Of a stretch of DNA of 5,402 nucleotides, positions 1-5,065 are shown one piece after another; the stretch's first letter is position 1, and every line of letters starts with the position of its first letter. Source of the DNA: Candidatus Woesearchaeota archaeon (GTDB lineage Archaea > Nanoarchaeota > Nanoarchaeia > Woesearchaeales > UBA11576); NCBI GenBank assembly GCA_013331125.1, contig DUGW01000142.1, positions 1,689 through 7,090 of the forward strand, in the 5' to 3' direction. Made by a program: the position numbers and the translations under genes. Under the pieces are notes generated by a model, which made no database searches, was not told where the DNA came from, and saw only the letters and a list, made by a program, of their open reading frames with translations.

Positions 1-183
1 GAGGCAATCCTGACAAAGACAAAGGTGCATGGCTGGAGAGTCAAGGCAACAAAGAACTCATTCCTGGCAAAGGTGCTGGGAAGCGCAAGAGGAGTCATAG
101 TGCCGCACCAGCTGGTGAAAAGCATCGGAGACGTGATGCTGATCAGCAAAGCAGCAGCACCAACAGGCCCAGAAGACGCCTAG
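1..183 (+). CDS. PRC-barrel domain protein, C-terminal part (5' truncated by window edge)
   Basis: The frame is open from the first base and ends at TAG 181-183, giving the last 60 residues of a longer protein. The segment 'GWRVK' (residues 11-15 of the fragment), followed by 'ARGVIVPHQLVKSIGDVMLI' (29-48), has the pattern of the archaeal PRC-barrel fold: a central strand, then a hydrophobic 'VP-x-x-x-V-x-x-IGD-hhh' end. PRC-barrel proteins are small beta-barrel adaptors implicated in RNA metabolism or protein interaction; the exact role in archaea is mostly unknown. A 12-residue Ala/Pro-rich tail (KAAAPTGPEDA region) follows the barrel. The codons are A- and G-ending like the + strand genes downstream. 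The T-rich stretch after the stop suggests its transcription ends before the next gene. The N-terminus is not visible, so length and any extra domain are unknown. Family assignment is moderately sure. Confidence 0.6.
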   Translation, partial: EAILTKTKVHGWRVKATKNSFLAKVLGSARGVIVPHQLVKSIGDVMLISKAAAPTGPEDA

Positions 184-190
184 ACACAAA

Positions 191-213
191 TATTTTAACA
201 ATTTAATTTTTCT
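191..213 (+). terminator. T-rich archaeal-type terminator after the PRC-barrel gene
   Basis: Beginning 8 nt after the TAG stop there is an AT-rich stretch on the + strand containing TATTTT, TTTAATTTTTCT and no stable hairpin. Archaeal RNA polymerase commonly terminates at such T runs, so this probably separates the upstream gene from the promoter near 275. This is inferred from composition only. Confidence 0.45.
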
Positions 214-221
214 AAACTTCT

Positions 222-258
222 TATCCTCGGACATCAGGCCCCTGTTTAATGTGGGATA
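222..258. promoter_or_regulatory. Imperfect dyad upstream of the TrmB promoter, possible operator
   Basis: Three nested inverted pairs are visible: TATCC (222-226) with GGATA (254-258), ACAT (231-234) with ATGT (249-252), and CAGG (235-238) with CCTG (241-244), the last two arms separated only by CC. The spacing is not symmetric (4 and 0 nt on the left, 4 and 1 nt on the right). The site ends about 17 nt upstream of the TATA box. TrmB-family proteins bind palindromic sites near their target promoters, so this could be an autoregulatory site, but the sequence alone does not prove it. Confidence 0.3.
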
Positions 259-270
259 GGCCAACACCAC

Positions 271-283
271 AAATTTTATATAG
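271..283 (+). promoter_or_regulatory. Archaeal TATA-box promoter of the TrmB/lipid operon
   Basis: The stretch AAATTTTATATAG contains a TTTATATA box at about 275-282. Its centre is about 40 nt before the ATG at 319, so transcription starting about 25 nt downstream of the box would give a leader of roughly 15 nt. The upstream ACCACAAA could act as the BRE. It is the only good promoter seen for the five + strand genes up to 3660. Confidence 0.6.
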
Positions 284-318
284 CCTGTCAACGCATACTT
301 CTGCATCGGGGGGATAAA

Positions 319-1038
319 ATGGTAAACCAAAGAATACTCGAAGAGATAGGACTCACACCTTCTGAAGCAAAGATATACCTCGTGCTGATGGAAAAAGGCG
401 CAAGCCTGGCAGGGAGCATATCAAGGAACACAGGCATACACAGGAGATCAGTATACGACAGCATAGAGAGACTCATACAGAAAGGACTGGTCAGCTACAT
501 CAAGAAGAACAACAGGAAATACTTCGAGGCAGCAGACCCTGAAAGACTCATAGAGATACTGCACAAGAAAGAAGAGGACATAAGAGAGGCGCTGCCACAG
601 ATGAAACTGCTGCAGCAGATGTCAGGACAGAGGAACGAGACGCTGTTCTTCAGAGGAAAAGCAGCACTGAAGACGGCATTCGAAGACCAGCTAGAATCAG
701 AAGAGATACTCATATGGGGAGCGACACCGAAAGCCAACGAGATAATACCATACTATTTCCCGCACTTCGACAGGAACAGGGTAAAGAAGAAGATAAAGGT
801 GAAGGCACTGTTCAACGAAGAAGACAGGAAGAACGAATACGTGAAGAAGATACCGCTGTCTGAAGTGAAGTTCGTGCCGAAAGAGGTGGCATCGGACACA
901 GCGGTCAACATATACGGAAGGAACGTATGCATAATATGCTGGAAACAAGACCCTATAGCGATCATAATAAGAGAAGAAGCGATAGCAGAAGGGTTCAGGA
1001 ACTACTTCGAATTCATGTGGAAGACAGCAAAGAAGTGA
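319..1038 (+). CDS. TrmB-family transcriptional regulator
   Basis: The 239-residue protein has two recognisable parts. Residues 4-71 form a winged helix-turn-helix of TrmB type: 'LGLTPSEAKIYLVL'-like start at 9-24, recognition region 'NTGIHRRSVYDSIERL' at 37-52 and wing 'GLVSYIKKNNRKYFEA' at 56-71. A charged helical linker (about 74-103) follows, then a compact effector domain (107-236) ending in 'NIYGRNVCIICWKQDPIAII' and a final helix 'GFRNYFEFMWKTAK', typical of the short TrmB/PLD-like sensor fold. TrmB proteins control sugar and central metabolism genes in many archaea. Here the gene heads a lipid head-group cluster, so local or autoregulatory control is a fair inference, but its ligand cannot be predicted. 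The ATG at 319 follows a run of six G (308-313) with 5 nt spacing and sits at the expected distance from the TATA box. A nearly T-free third codon position is notable. Confidence 0.88.
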   Translation: MVNQRILEEIGLTPSEAKIYLVLMEKGASLAGSISRNTGIHRRSVYDSIERLIQKGLVSYIKKNNRKYFEAADPERLIEILHKKEEDIREALPQMKLLQQMSGQRNETLFFRGKAALKTAFEDQLESEEILIWGATPKANEIIPYYFPHFDRNRVKKKIKVKALFNEEDRKNEYVKKIPLSEVKFVPKEVASDTAVNIYGRNVCIICWKQDPIAIIIREEAIAEGFRNYFEFMWKTAKK

Positions 1039-1085
1039 AAAAGGAAAGAAGCAGAGGACATCAAGAAAGACAAAGAAGGGGCAAG

Positions 1086-1961
1086 ATGAGGAAAAGATAC
1101 CTGCTGATAATAAACCCGAACGCGGGACAATCAAGGATCATAGAAGAAGACATAGTCAGACACTTCTCAAAAAGAGGACTTAAACTAGATGTGTGCGAGA
1201 CAAGAAAACCCAAGGACGCGACAAGGATAGCACGCAAGGCAGTGGGAAAATATGACGTCGTGATGGCAGCAGGAGGAGACGGAACAGTGAACGAGGTCAT
1301 CAACGGGCTGGCAGGATCAGAGACCGAACTGGGGATAATACCAGCAGGGACAGAGAACGTGCTGTCAAAAGAGCTCAAGATACCGCAGAACCACCTAGAC
1401 GCAGCAAAGAAAGTGATAAGGAACAACGGAAAACTGTTCGACCTGGGAAAGGCAAAGAACAGATACTTCATAATGATGGCAGGAGTAGGACTGGACGCAA
1501 AAGCCTCAAGAAACGTGGAGATAAGACCAGCACTGAAGAAGATGATGGGAAGACTAGCCTATCCGCTGGTAGGGCTGGAGACATACCTGAAAGACAAGCC
1601 AAGCAGACTCAAGATATGGCTCGACGACCAGAGACTGCCAAGATGTGGATACTACGCAGTGATCGGGAACATAAAACAGTACGGGGGGAACATAAAGATA
1701 ACACCGAAAGCGAACCCCAAAGACGGCTACCTAGACATAACGATATTCAAGAGCAAAGACGTGTTCAGCATGCTGAAATACTTCATAGGCGCGAAATGGA
1801 AAGACAAGATAGTAGAGCTGCCCAGCATAGAGTATTTCAGGGTCAAGAAGATAAAGATACAGTCAAAAGACAAGGTGTATGCGCACACAGACGCAGAGAT
1901 AATAGGGACGACACCGGTAAACATCGAAGTCGTGCCAAAAGCGATAAGGATAATATGCTGA
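1086..1961 (+). CDS. Diacylglycerol kinase/sphingosine kinase-like lipid kinase
   Basis: The protein is 291 residues if started at ATG 1086, the usual length of the YegS/DgkB-type family. The nucleotide-binding signatures are clear: 'INPNAG' at 9-14, 'AAGGDGTVNEVINGL' at 61-75 and 'GIIPAGTENVLSKEL' at 83-97, then the beta-sandwich domain with 'MMAGVGLDA' and 'NPKDGYLDI', ending in 'EIIGTTPVNIEVVPKAIRII'. The family uses ATP to phosphorylate a lipid alcohol such as diacylglycerol. In an archaeon the substrate could be archaeol, an unsaturated precursor or another membrane lipid; this is not determined. The frame stays open upstream to 927 only because it overlaps the TrmB gene; those residues are highly charged and lack family similarity, and a GAAGGGG stretch lies just before 1086, so 1086 is preferred. 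The gene is 47 nt downstream of the regulator without a TATA box between them, so it is probably cotranscribed. Confidence 0.87.
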   Translation: MRKRYLLIINPNAGQSRIIEEDIVRHFSKRGLKLDVCETRKPKDATRIARKAVGKYDVVMAAGGDGTVNEVINGLAGSETELGIIPAGTENVLSKELKIPQNHLDAAKKVIRNNGKLFDLGKAKNRYFIMMAGVGLDAKASRNVEIRPALKKMMGRLAYPLVGLETYLKDKPSRLKIWLDDQRLPRCGYYAVIGNIKQYGGNIKITPKANPKDGYLDITIFKSKDVFSMLKYFIGAKWKDKIVELPSIEYFRVKKIKIQSKDKVYAHTDAEIIGTTPVNIEVVPKAIRIIC

Positions 1962-1989
1962 AACTCAAGGATCAAAAAAAAGAAACAAA

Positions 1990-1995
1990 GAGGAG
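1990..1995 (+). promoter_or_regulatory. Ribosome binding site of the PAP2-like gene
   Basis: GAGGAG lies 5 nt before ATG 2001 and fits the archaeal anti-Shine-Dalgarno. It is among the clearest such sites in the window and fixes the start of the 144-residue protein. Confidence 0.65.
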
Positions 1996-2000
1996 ATAAG

Positions 2001-2435
2001 ATGTATGAAGAGATACTGTACAACAAGATGATACTTTCCGTCGTCATAGCGACACTGGTATGCCAGATATGGAAAGTGCTTCACAACCTATGCTGGGAAA
2101 AGAAAAAAGACTGGGGAGTATTCTGGGCGACAGGAGGGATGCCAAGCTCACACTCAACACTTGTCGTCGCGGTGACACTGTCTGCAGGATTCGCAGAAGG
2201 ATGGCTATCGACAGTGTTCCTTGCATCTGTAGGTTTCTCAGCCCTGTTCATAAGAGACGCTATAGGGGTCAGAAGGACAGTAGACGACCTGATAAAGAAC
2301 GTGAACGAGATGATAAAAGAGAAGAAATTCAAGGTCGACATGATAAGAAAGATAGCAGGACACACACCGATACAGGTGACAGTGGGAATCCTCATAGGCG
2401 CGATAGTGACTGTAGGGATACACCTGCTGATGTAA
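2001..2435 (+). CDS. Divergent PAP2 family (DUF212/YuiD-like) membrane protein
   Basis: The 144 residues cover the whole divergent PAP2 domain, which is normally about 140-150 residues. The signature 'GGMPSSHS' is at 45-52, 'RDAIGVRR' at 85-92, and the C-terminal 'GHTPIQV' at 120-126 followed by a last membrane segment (about 126-143). Further hydrophobic segments lie at about 10-29 and 53-84. The PSSHS block corresponds to the phosphatase motif of PAP2/haloperoxidase enzymes, but the canonical SRxxxxxHxxxD motif is replaced by the DxxGVRR block, as is usual for this family. Its biochemical activity is not established; dephosphorylation of a lipid or polyprenyl phosphate in the membrane is a reasonable guess. 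Position directly after a lipid kinase and 8 nt before the decarboxylase supports a lipid role. The start at 2001 is supported by GAGGAG 5 nt upstream. Confidence 0.85.
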   Translation: MYEEILYNKMILSVVIATLVCQIWKVLHNLCWEKKKDWGVFWATGGMPSSHSTLVVAVTLSAGFAEGWLSTVFLASVGFSALFIRDAIGVRRTVDDLIKNVNEMIKEKKFKVDMIRKIAGHTPIQVTVGILIGAIVTVGIHLLM

Positions 2436-2443
2436 GAAAGAAG

Positions 2444-3076
2444 ATGGGAAGCATACTGACGATTGCGGCCTGGGCAGCAGGAGTAATAGCGGCCATAGTA
2501 GGACTGCTTGTAGTCTTCTGGAAGGCATATTTCCTGAGGAAACCAGAGAGAAAAATACCGAAAAAAGGTATAGTAAGCCCTGCAAACGGAAAGGTGGTGA
2601 AGATAATAGATTTCTCAGGAGAGAAAGCGAATGTAGAGAAAGGACTCCTGGGAAAAGTCAAGGTGATGACAAAAGACGTCGCACAAAAGGGGAAGATAAT
2701 AGTCATAATGATGACACCATTCAATGTACACTACCAGAGGGCGCCACTTGACGGCGAGGTGGTCGGGCAGAAGCATGAAGAAGGCAAGCTGCTGAACGCA
2801 GTGAAAGGGGCTGAGGGATGCAGGGCAAGCTTCGAGAACGAGAAGAACACAATAACGATAAAGAGCGGAAAGATGACAGTGAAAGTGGTCCAGGTGGCAG
2901 GATTCCTGGCAAGAAGGATAGAGTCATACGTGAAAGTCAAGCAAAAAATACATAAAGGCCAGACAATAGGAAGGATAAATCTAGGATCGCAGGTGCTCCT
3001 CGTAATACCAGAGATGAAGATAAGAGTGAAAGAAGGCGACACAGTTGTGGACGGGGAGACGATAATCGCTGGATGA
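2444..3076 (+). CDS. psd: Phosphatidylserine/archaetidylserine decarboxylase, small type, pyruvoyl enzyme precursor
   Basis: The 210-residue protein matches the short PSD class. Residues 5-27 are a membrane segment, followed by 'YFLRKPERKIP' (29-39, the FFRDPER-like entry), 'VSPANGKVV' (44-52), 'MMTPFNVHYQRAPLDGEV' (89-106), and 'GQTIGRINLGSQVLLVIP' (172-189). Self-cleavage within GS (181-182) would give a long beta chain and a 29-residue alpha chain whose Ser182 becomes the pyruvoyl cofactor. The enzyme removes CO2 from the serine head group to give ethanolamine lipid; in archaea the substrate is archaetidylserine. The family's SPADG Asp, linked to autoprocessing, is Asn48 here. ATG 2444 lies 8 nt after the previous stop with only a weak AAGAAAG upstream, suggesting translational coupling. 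The frame is open further upstream over the PAP2 gene, but that part is an arginine-rich overlap artefact. The next gene, pssA, supplies its substrate. Confidence 0.88.
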   Translation: MGSILTIAAWAAGVIAAIVGLLVVFWKAYFLRKPERKIPKKGIVSPANGKVVKIIDFSGEKANVEKGLLGKVKVMTKDVAQKGKIIVIMMTPFNVHYQRAPLDGEVVGQKHEEGKLLNAVKGAEGCRASFENEKNTITIKSGKMTVKVVQVAGFLARRIESYVKVKQKIHKGQTIGRINLGSQVLLVIPEMKIRVKEGDTVVDGETIIAG

Positions 3077-3079
3077 AAA

Positions 3080-3091
3080 CCGGAAAGCCGG
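3080..3091 (+). other. Short GC hairpin between psd and pssA
   Basis: CCGG-AAAG-CCGG can form a 4-bp GC stem with a tetraloop in the 50-nt spacer, just after the psd stop. No T run follows, so it is not a terminator. It might separate translation of the two cistrons or be chance. Confidence 0.25.
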
Positions 3092-3115
3092 ACAAAAATC
3101 ACAATAAAACATACA

Positions 3116-3120
3116 GAGGT
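3116..3120 (+). promoter_or_regulatory. Ribosome binding site that sets the pssA start
   Basis: GAGGT lies 6 nt before ATG 3127. The alternative in-frame ATG at 3073, which overlaps the psd stop as ATGA, has no such site and would add 18 hydrophilic residues before the conserved region. This favours 3127. Confidence 0.6.
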
Positions 3121-3126
3121 AAAAAA

Positions 3127-3660
3127 ATGGGCATAGCAGACAATTTCTCAATATTCAAGGAGATAGAATTCCCTTCGCTGCTGACTCTGCTGAACGGGAT
3201 ATCAGGGATGATATGCATACTGTTCGCAATATCGAAACAATACACATTCGCAGCGGTGTTCCTGCTTGTAGCAGTGTTCTTCGACTTCATAGACGGAAAA
3301 CTGGCAAGGGTGATGAAGAAAGAGACTCCTCTAGGACTGGAACTCGACAGCCTGTGCGACGTGGTGAGCTTCGGAGTCGCGCCAGTGGTGCTGGCGTACC
3401 AGACGACAATGAGCACACTGGGACAGGGAGCGATATTCGCAGGGATAATATACATGTTGTACTTCTGCGCAGGATCACTGAGACTGGCAAGATTCAACAT
3501 CACAAAACAGCACAAATACTACGAGGGGATGCCGATAACCATAAACGGGACAATAGTGCCGATACTGTTCTTCGCAGGACTCACAAAATGGTACCCGCTA
3601 TGGTTCCTGATATCGGCAGTGCTGATGATAAGCGCATTCAAGCTGAAGAAATTCATATAA
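3127..3660 (+). CDS. pssA: CDP-alcohol phosphatidyltransferase, PssA type (archaetidylserine/phosphatidylserine synthase)
   Basis: The 177-residue integral membrane protein carries the complete CDP-alcohol phosphatidyltransferase motif: D53, D56, G57, A60, R61, G70, D74 and D78 ('DFIDGKLAR' ... 'GLELDSLCD'). The following 'VVSFGVAP' (79-86), 'SLRLARFN' (117-124) and 'YEGMPITINGT' (132-142) are hallmarks of the serine-transferring PssA subgroup rather than the glycerophosphate or inositol ones. About six hydrophobic segments are seen (roughly 17-36, 40-55, 83-95, 100-118, 138-152, 156-171). The expected reaction is CDP-lipid plus L-serine giving the serine phospholipid and CMP; with archaeal lipids this means CDP-archaeol to archaetidylserine. 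The product is the substrate of the decarboxylase encoded just upstream. It is the last gene of the cluster, and its TAA abuts the stop codon of the convergent gene. The start could be 3073 (195 residues), but the ribosome site favours 3127. Confidence 0.9.
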   Translation: MGIADNFSIFKEIEFPSLLTLLNGISGMICILFAISKQYTFAAVFLLVAVFFDFIDGKLARVMKKETPLGLELDSLCDVVSFGVAPVVLAYQTTMSTLGQGAIFAGIIYMLYFCAGSLRLARFNITKQHKYYEGMPITINGTIVPILFFAGLTKWYPLWFLISAVLMISAFKLKKFI

Positions 3661-4071
3661 TCATCCTATAATCTTTCCTATTTCTTTCTTATTGACAGGG
3701 TCCACAGTCAGGTAGAGAGACTTAAGGCCCTCCTTCAGGCTCTCCTCATCAGAGATCATATGATGGGTGCGAGGGCGGATAATCCACTTCTTCTCCTGCT
3801 GAGAGAAAGGATTGAAGAAATAGATGACCAAGGAAGGAAGCTTGACAAGCCCATCCCAGGACTTAAGCAGAGAATCAAAAGCCTCAGGGGTGTTGAAAGT
3901 GACAATACCAAGGCTGGCGCCTTCCAGACCCTTGATTATTGTTGAGAAGTCTTCTATGAACGGAATTATGTAATACACAGTAACCAGGCCAGAATTCTCA
4001 GTTATGATGACCTTATCACCCTCAGACTTGATATCCTTGATCTTACGGAAGGCAATGTCACGGTTCTTCAT
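3661..4071 (-). CDS. Conserved-looking protein of unknown function
   Basis: The 136-residue protein is not one I can place in a named family. It is soluble, with no signal peptide or membrane segment. Alternating hydrophobic strands and helices are visible: 'DKVIITENSGLVTVYYIIPF' (19-38), 'GASLGIVTFNTPEAFDSLLK' (51-70), and a distinctive block 'LVIYFFNPFSQQEKKWIIRP' (81-100) followed by 'RTHHMI' (101-106), 'SLKEGLKSLYLTVDPV' (111-126) and a Lys/Ile-rich tail. The aromatic NPFS, KKW and RPRTHH residues look like conserved functional positions, and an alpha/beta fold is plausible. Codon use is unlike the + genes: all four arginines are CGT or CGC, and T/C-ending codons dominate. ATG 4071 lacks a ribosome site, and the frame remains open for 16 further codons upstream with protein-like sequence but no ATG, GTG or TTG, so the true start is uncertain. 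It is convergent with the lipid operon with no intergenic base. Confidence 0.75.
   Translation of the reverse strand: MKNRDIAFRKIKDIKSEGDKVIITENSGLVTVYYIIPFIEDFSTIIKGLEGASLGIVTFNTPEAFDSLLKSWDGLVKLPSLVIYFFNPFSQQEKKWIIRPRTHHMISDEESLKEGLKSLYLTVDPVNKKEIGKIIG
3672..3693 (+). terminator. Pyrimidine-rich tract, possible terminator of the lipid operon inside the opposing gene
   Basis: Starting 12 nt after the pssA stop, the + strand carries a nearly pure T/C run (CTTTCC, TTTCTTTCTT). It corresponds to the Lys-Lys-Glu-Ile-Gly-Lys-Ile codons at the end of the minus-strand gene. With no intergenic space available, this tract is the best candidate T-rich termination signal for the + strand operon. No hairpin accompanies it. 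Confidence 0.4.
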
Positions 4072-4114
4072 GTAGCGGGAGAACCATTCAGAAAGATAAT
4101 CTACCTCTTCTTGC

Positions 4115-4130
4115 CTGAGTCAAACCTCAG
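4115..4130. repeat. Small inverted repeat near the start of the minus-strand gene
   Basis: CTGAG (4115-4119) and CTCAG (4126-4130) are exact inverted copies separated by 6 nt. They lie about 25-40 nt downstream of the minus-direction TATA box, at the expected transcription start. This could be an operator or an RNA hairpin, but a 5-bp arm can also occur by chance. Confidence 0.25.
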
Positions 4131-4150
4131 ATAGGCACTTATGAGGGACG

Positions 4151-4166
4151 TATATATATTTTTTGG
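4151..4166 (-). promoter_or_regulatory. TATA-box promoter for the minus-strand unknown gene
   Basis: Read on the minus strand this is CCAAAAAATATATATA, a strong archaeal TATA box with an A-rich BRE-like lead. Transcription would start near 4126-4132, leaving about 55-60 nt before ATG 4071, which is longer than the leaders of the + strand genes and bears on the start question for that gene. Confidence 0.5.
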
Positions 4167-4182
4167 AGGCCAAAGGGTTAAA

Positions 4183-4196
4183 AACATTTAAATATC
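4183..4196 (+). promoter_or_regulatory. TATA-box promoter of the anchored surface protein gene
   Basis: AACATTTAAATATC contains a TTTAAATA box at 4187-4194. The ATG at 4224 is about 33 nt from its centre, so the leader should be only a few nucleotides. AGAGG directly abuts the ATG, too close for a normal ribosome site, consistent with a near-leaderless mRNA. Confidence 0.55.
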
Positions 4197-4223
4197 CAAG
4201 AAGACAGAAAGACCCCAAAGAGG

Positions 4224-5048
4224 ATGAAAAAGGACAAGTTCTACACAAAACTGAAGCACGTCAACGAAAAGATAGAAGGCGTAGACAAGAGAGACAGGCC
4301 TCACGGATATGCCATACTGATCGTGATATTGGGGGTCGTAGTGAGCTCTTTGCTGTTCCTGGGAGTAAAAGACACAGGATACGTGGTGTTCTCAGAAGAC
4401 ACGACACAGAACACGGCACAATCATTCTTCGTGCAAGAGACAGGCACAGTGACGGTGCGGCCACCCATCGAAAGCCCAAAATCACTATGGCTGACAGGAG
4501 AGGTGTTCGGAAAAGGAAAAGCAGAGGTATACCTCGTGACAGCTGAACGGATGTACCTGGTGTACTATTTCGAAGGCGATGCTACGCAGGGAAAAGAGTT
4601 CGAGAACATGTGCGTAGAGACCTGCTTCAGCGACAAGGTCAAAGAAGGAAGCAAGATGTATTTCAAGCTGGAAGGAACATCAATAAGGGTAGACAACATC
4701 AGATACATAAGCCCAAGACTCATCGAATTCTCACTTGAGCCGAAAGAGTTGACAATCTCAGAAAGCACTTTCGTCGATGTAAAGCTGACAAACAGGCAAC
4801 ACAGGGACTTCGACGTATTCCTATATGTAGACGGACCATTGTCAGACAGCTTCTCATGGCAGGGAAGCGTAGTACACATGAGCGCAGAAGACGAGGAGAA
4901 AGTCATACCTGTAAGGGTAGTGGTGCCAGAAGGCCTGCAGGCAGGGGAATACCCGAACAAGATAACAGCAAGATACGTGCCACCAGGAGACAAGGAGTTC
5001 GTCGGATCAGCGCCAGTGGATGAGATGATAGTGACTGTGAAGGTATAG
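4224..5048 (+). CDS. Membrane-anchored extracellular beta-domain protein, function unknown
   Basis: The 274-residue protein begins with a basic cytoplasmic segment (1-28), a single membrane helix (about 29-48, 'YAILIVILGVVVSSLLFLGV') and then a long beta-rich outer part. 'DTGYVVFSED' right after the helix resembles the post-anchor motif of DPANN surface proteins. Residues 75-165 look like one beta-sandwich with a CX3C pair (C130, C134), a probable disulfide outside the cell. Residues 166-274 look like an Ig-like domain of NEW3/CARDB type ('LEPKELTISESTFVDVKLTN', 'IPVRVVVPEGLQAGEYPNKI'). No catalytic motif is apparent, so adhesion, cell-surface structure or scaffolding is more likely than an enzyme. 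It has its own promoter, is divergent from the unknown minus-strand gene, and does not appear to belong to the lipid operon. The product type is fairly sure; the function is not. Confidence 0.75.
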   Translation: MKKDKFYTKLKHVNEKIEGVDKRDRPHGYAILIVILGVVVSSLLFLGVKDTGYVVFSEDTTQNTAQSFFVQETGTVTVRPPIESPKSLWLTGEVFGKGKAEVYLVTAERMYLVYYFEGDATQGKEFENMCVETCFSDKVKEGSKMYFKLEGTSIRVDNIRYISPRLIEFSLEPKELTISESTFVDVKLTNRQHRDFDVFLYVDGPLSDSFSWQGSVVHMSAEDEEKVIPVRVVVPEGLQAGEYPNKITARYVPPGDKEFVGSAPVDEMIVTVKV

Positions 5049-5065
5049 AAATCTTATAATCTTAA

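Noticed and set aside
58..330. Minus-strand open frame across the first intergenic region
   Set aside because: It crosses the TATA box and T-rich region, has no ribosome site and encodes no recognisable protein.
927..1085. Upstream extension of the lipid kinase frame over the end of the TrmB gene
   Set aside because: It overlaps a convincing coding region by more than 100 nt, the residues are charged and low in complexity, and the family's N-terminus begins right after ATG 1086.
697..1134. Long minus-strand open frame antisense to the TrmB and kinase genes
   Set aside because: It is a product of the scarcity of TTA, CTA and TCA on the purine-rich + strand; the translation is Phe/Leu/Cys/Ser-rich without domain logic.
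2060..2443. Upstream extension of the decarboxylase frame across the PAP2-like gene
   Set aside because: The translation is rich in Arg/Asp/His and has no family similarity, while the same bases encode intact DUF212 motifs in the other frame.
3094..3110. AT-rich stretch before pssA as an internal promoter
   Set aside because: The AATAAAA-like sequence lies only about 20 nt from the ATG and is a poor TATA match, so readthrough from the operon promoter is more likely.
4565..4993. Minus-strand open frame antisense to the surface protein gene
   Set aside because: Ser/Thr/Pro-rich shadow of a gene with clear membrane anchor and beta-domain structure on the + strand.
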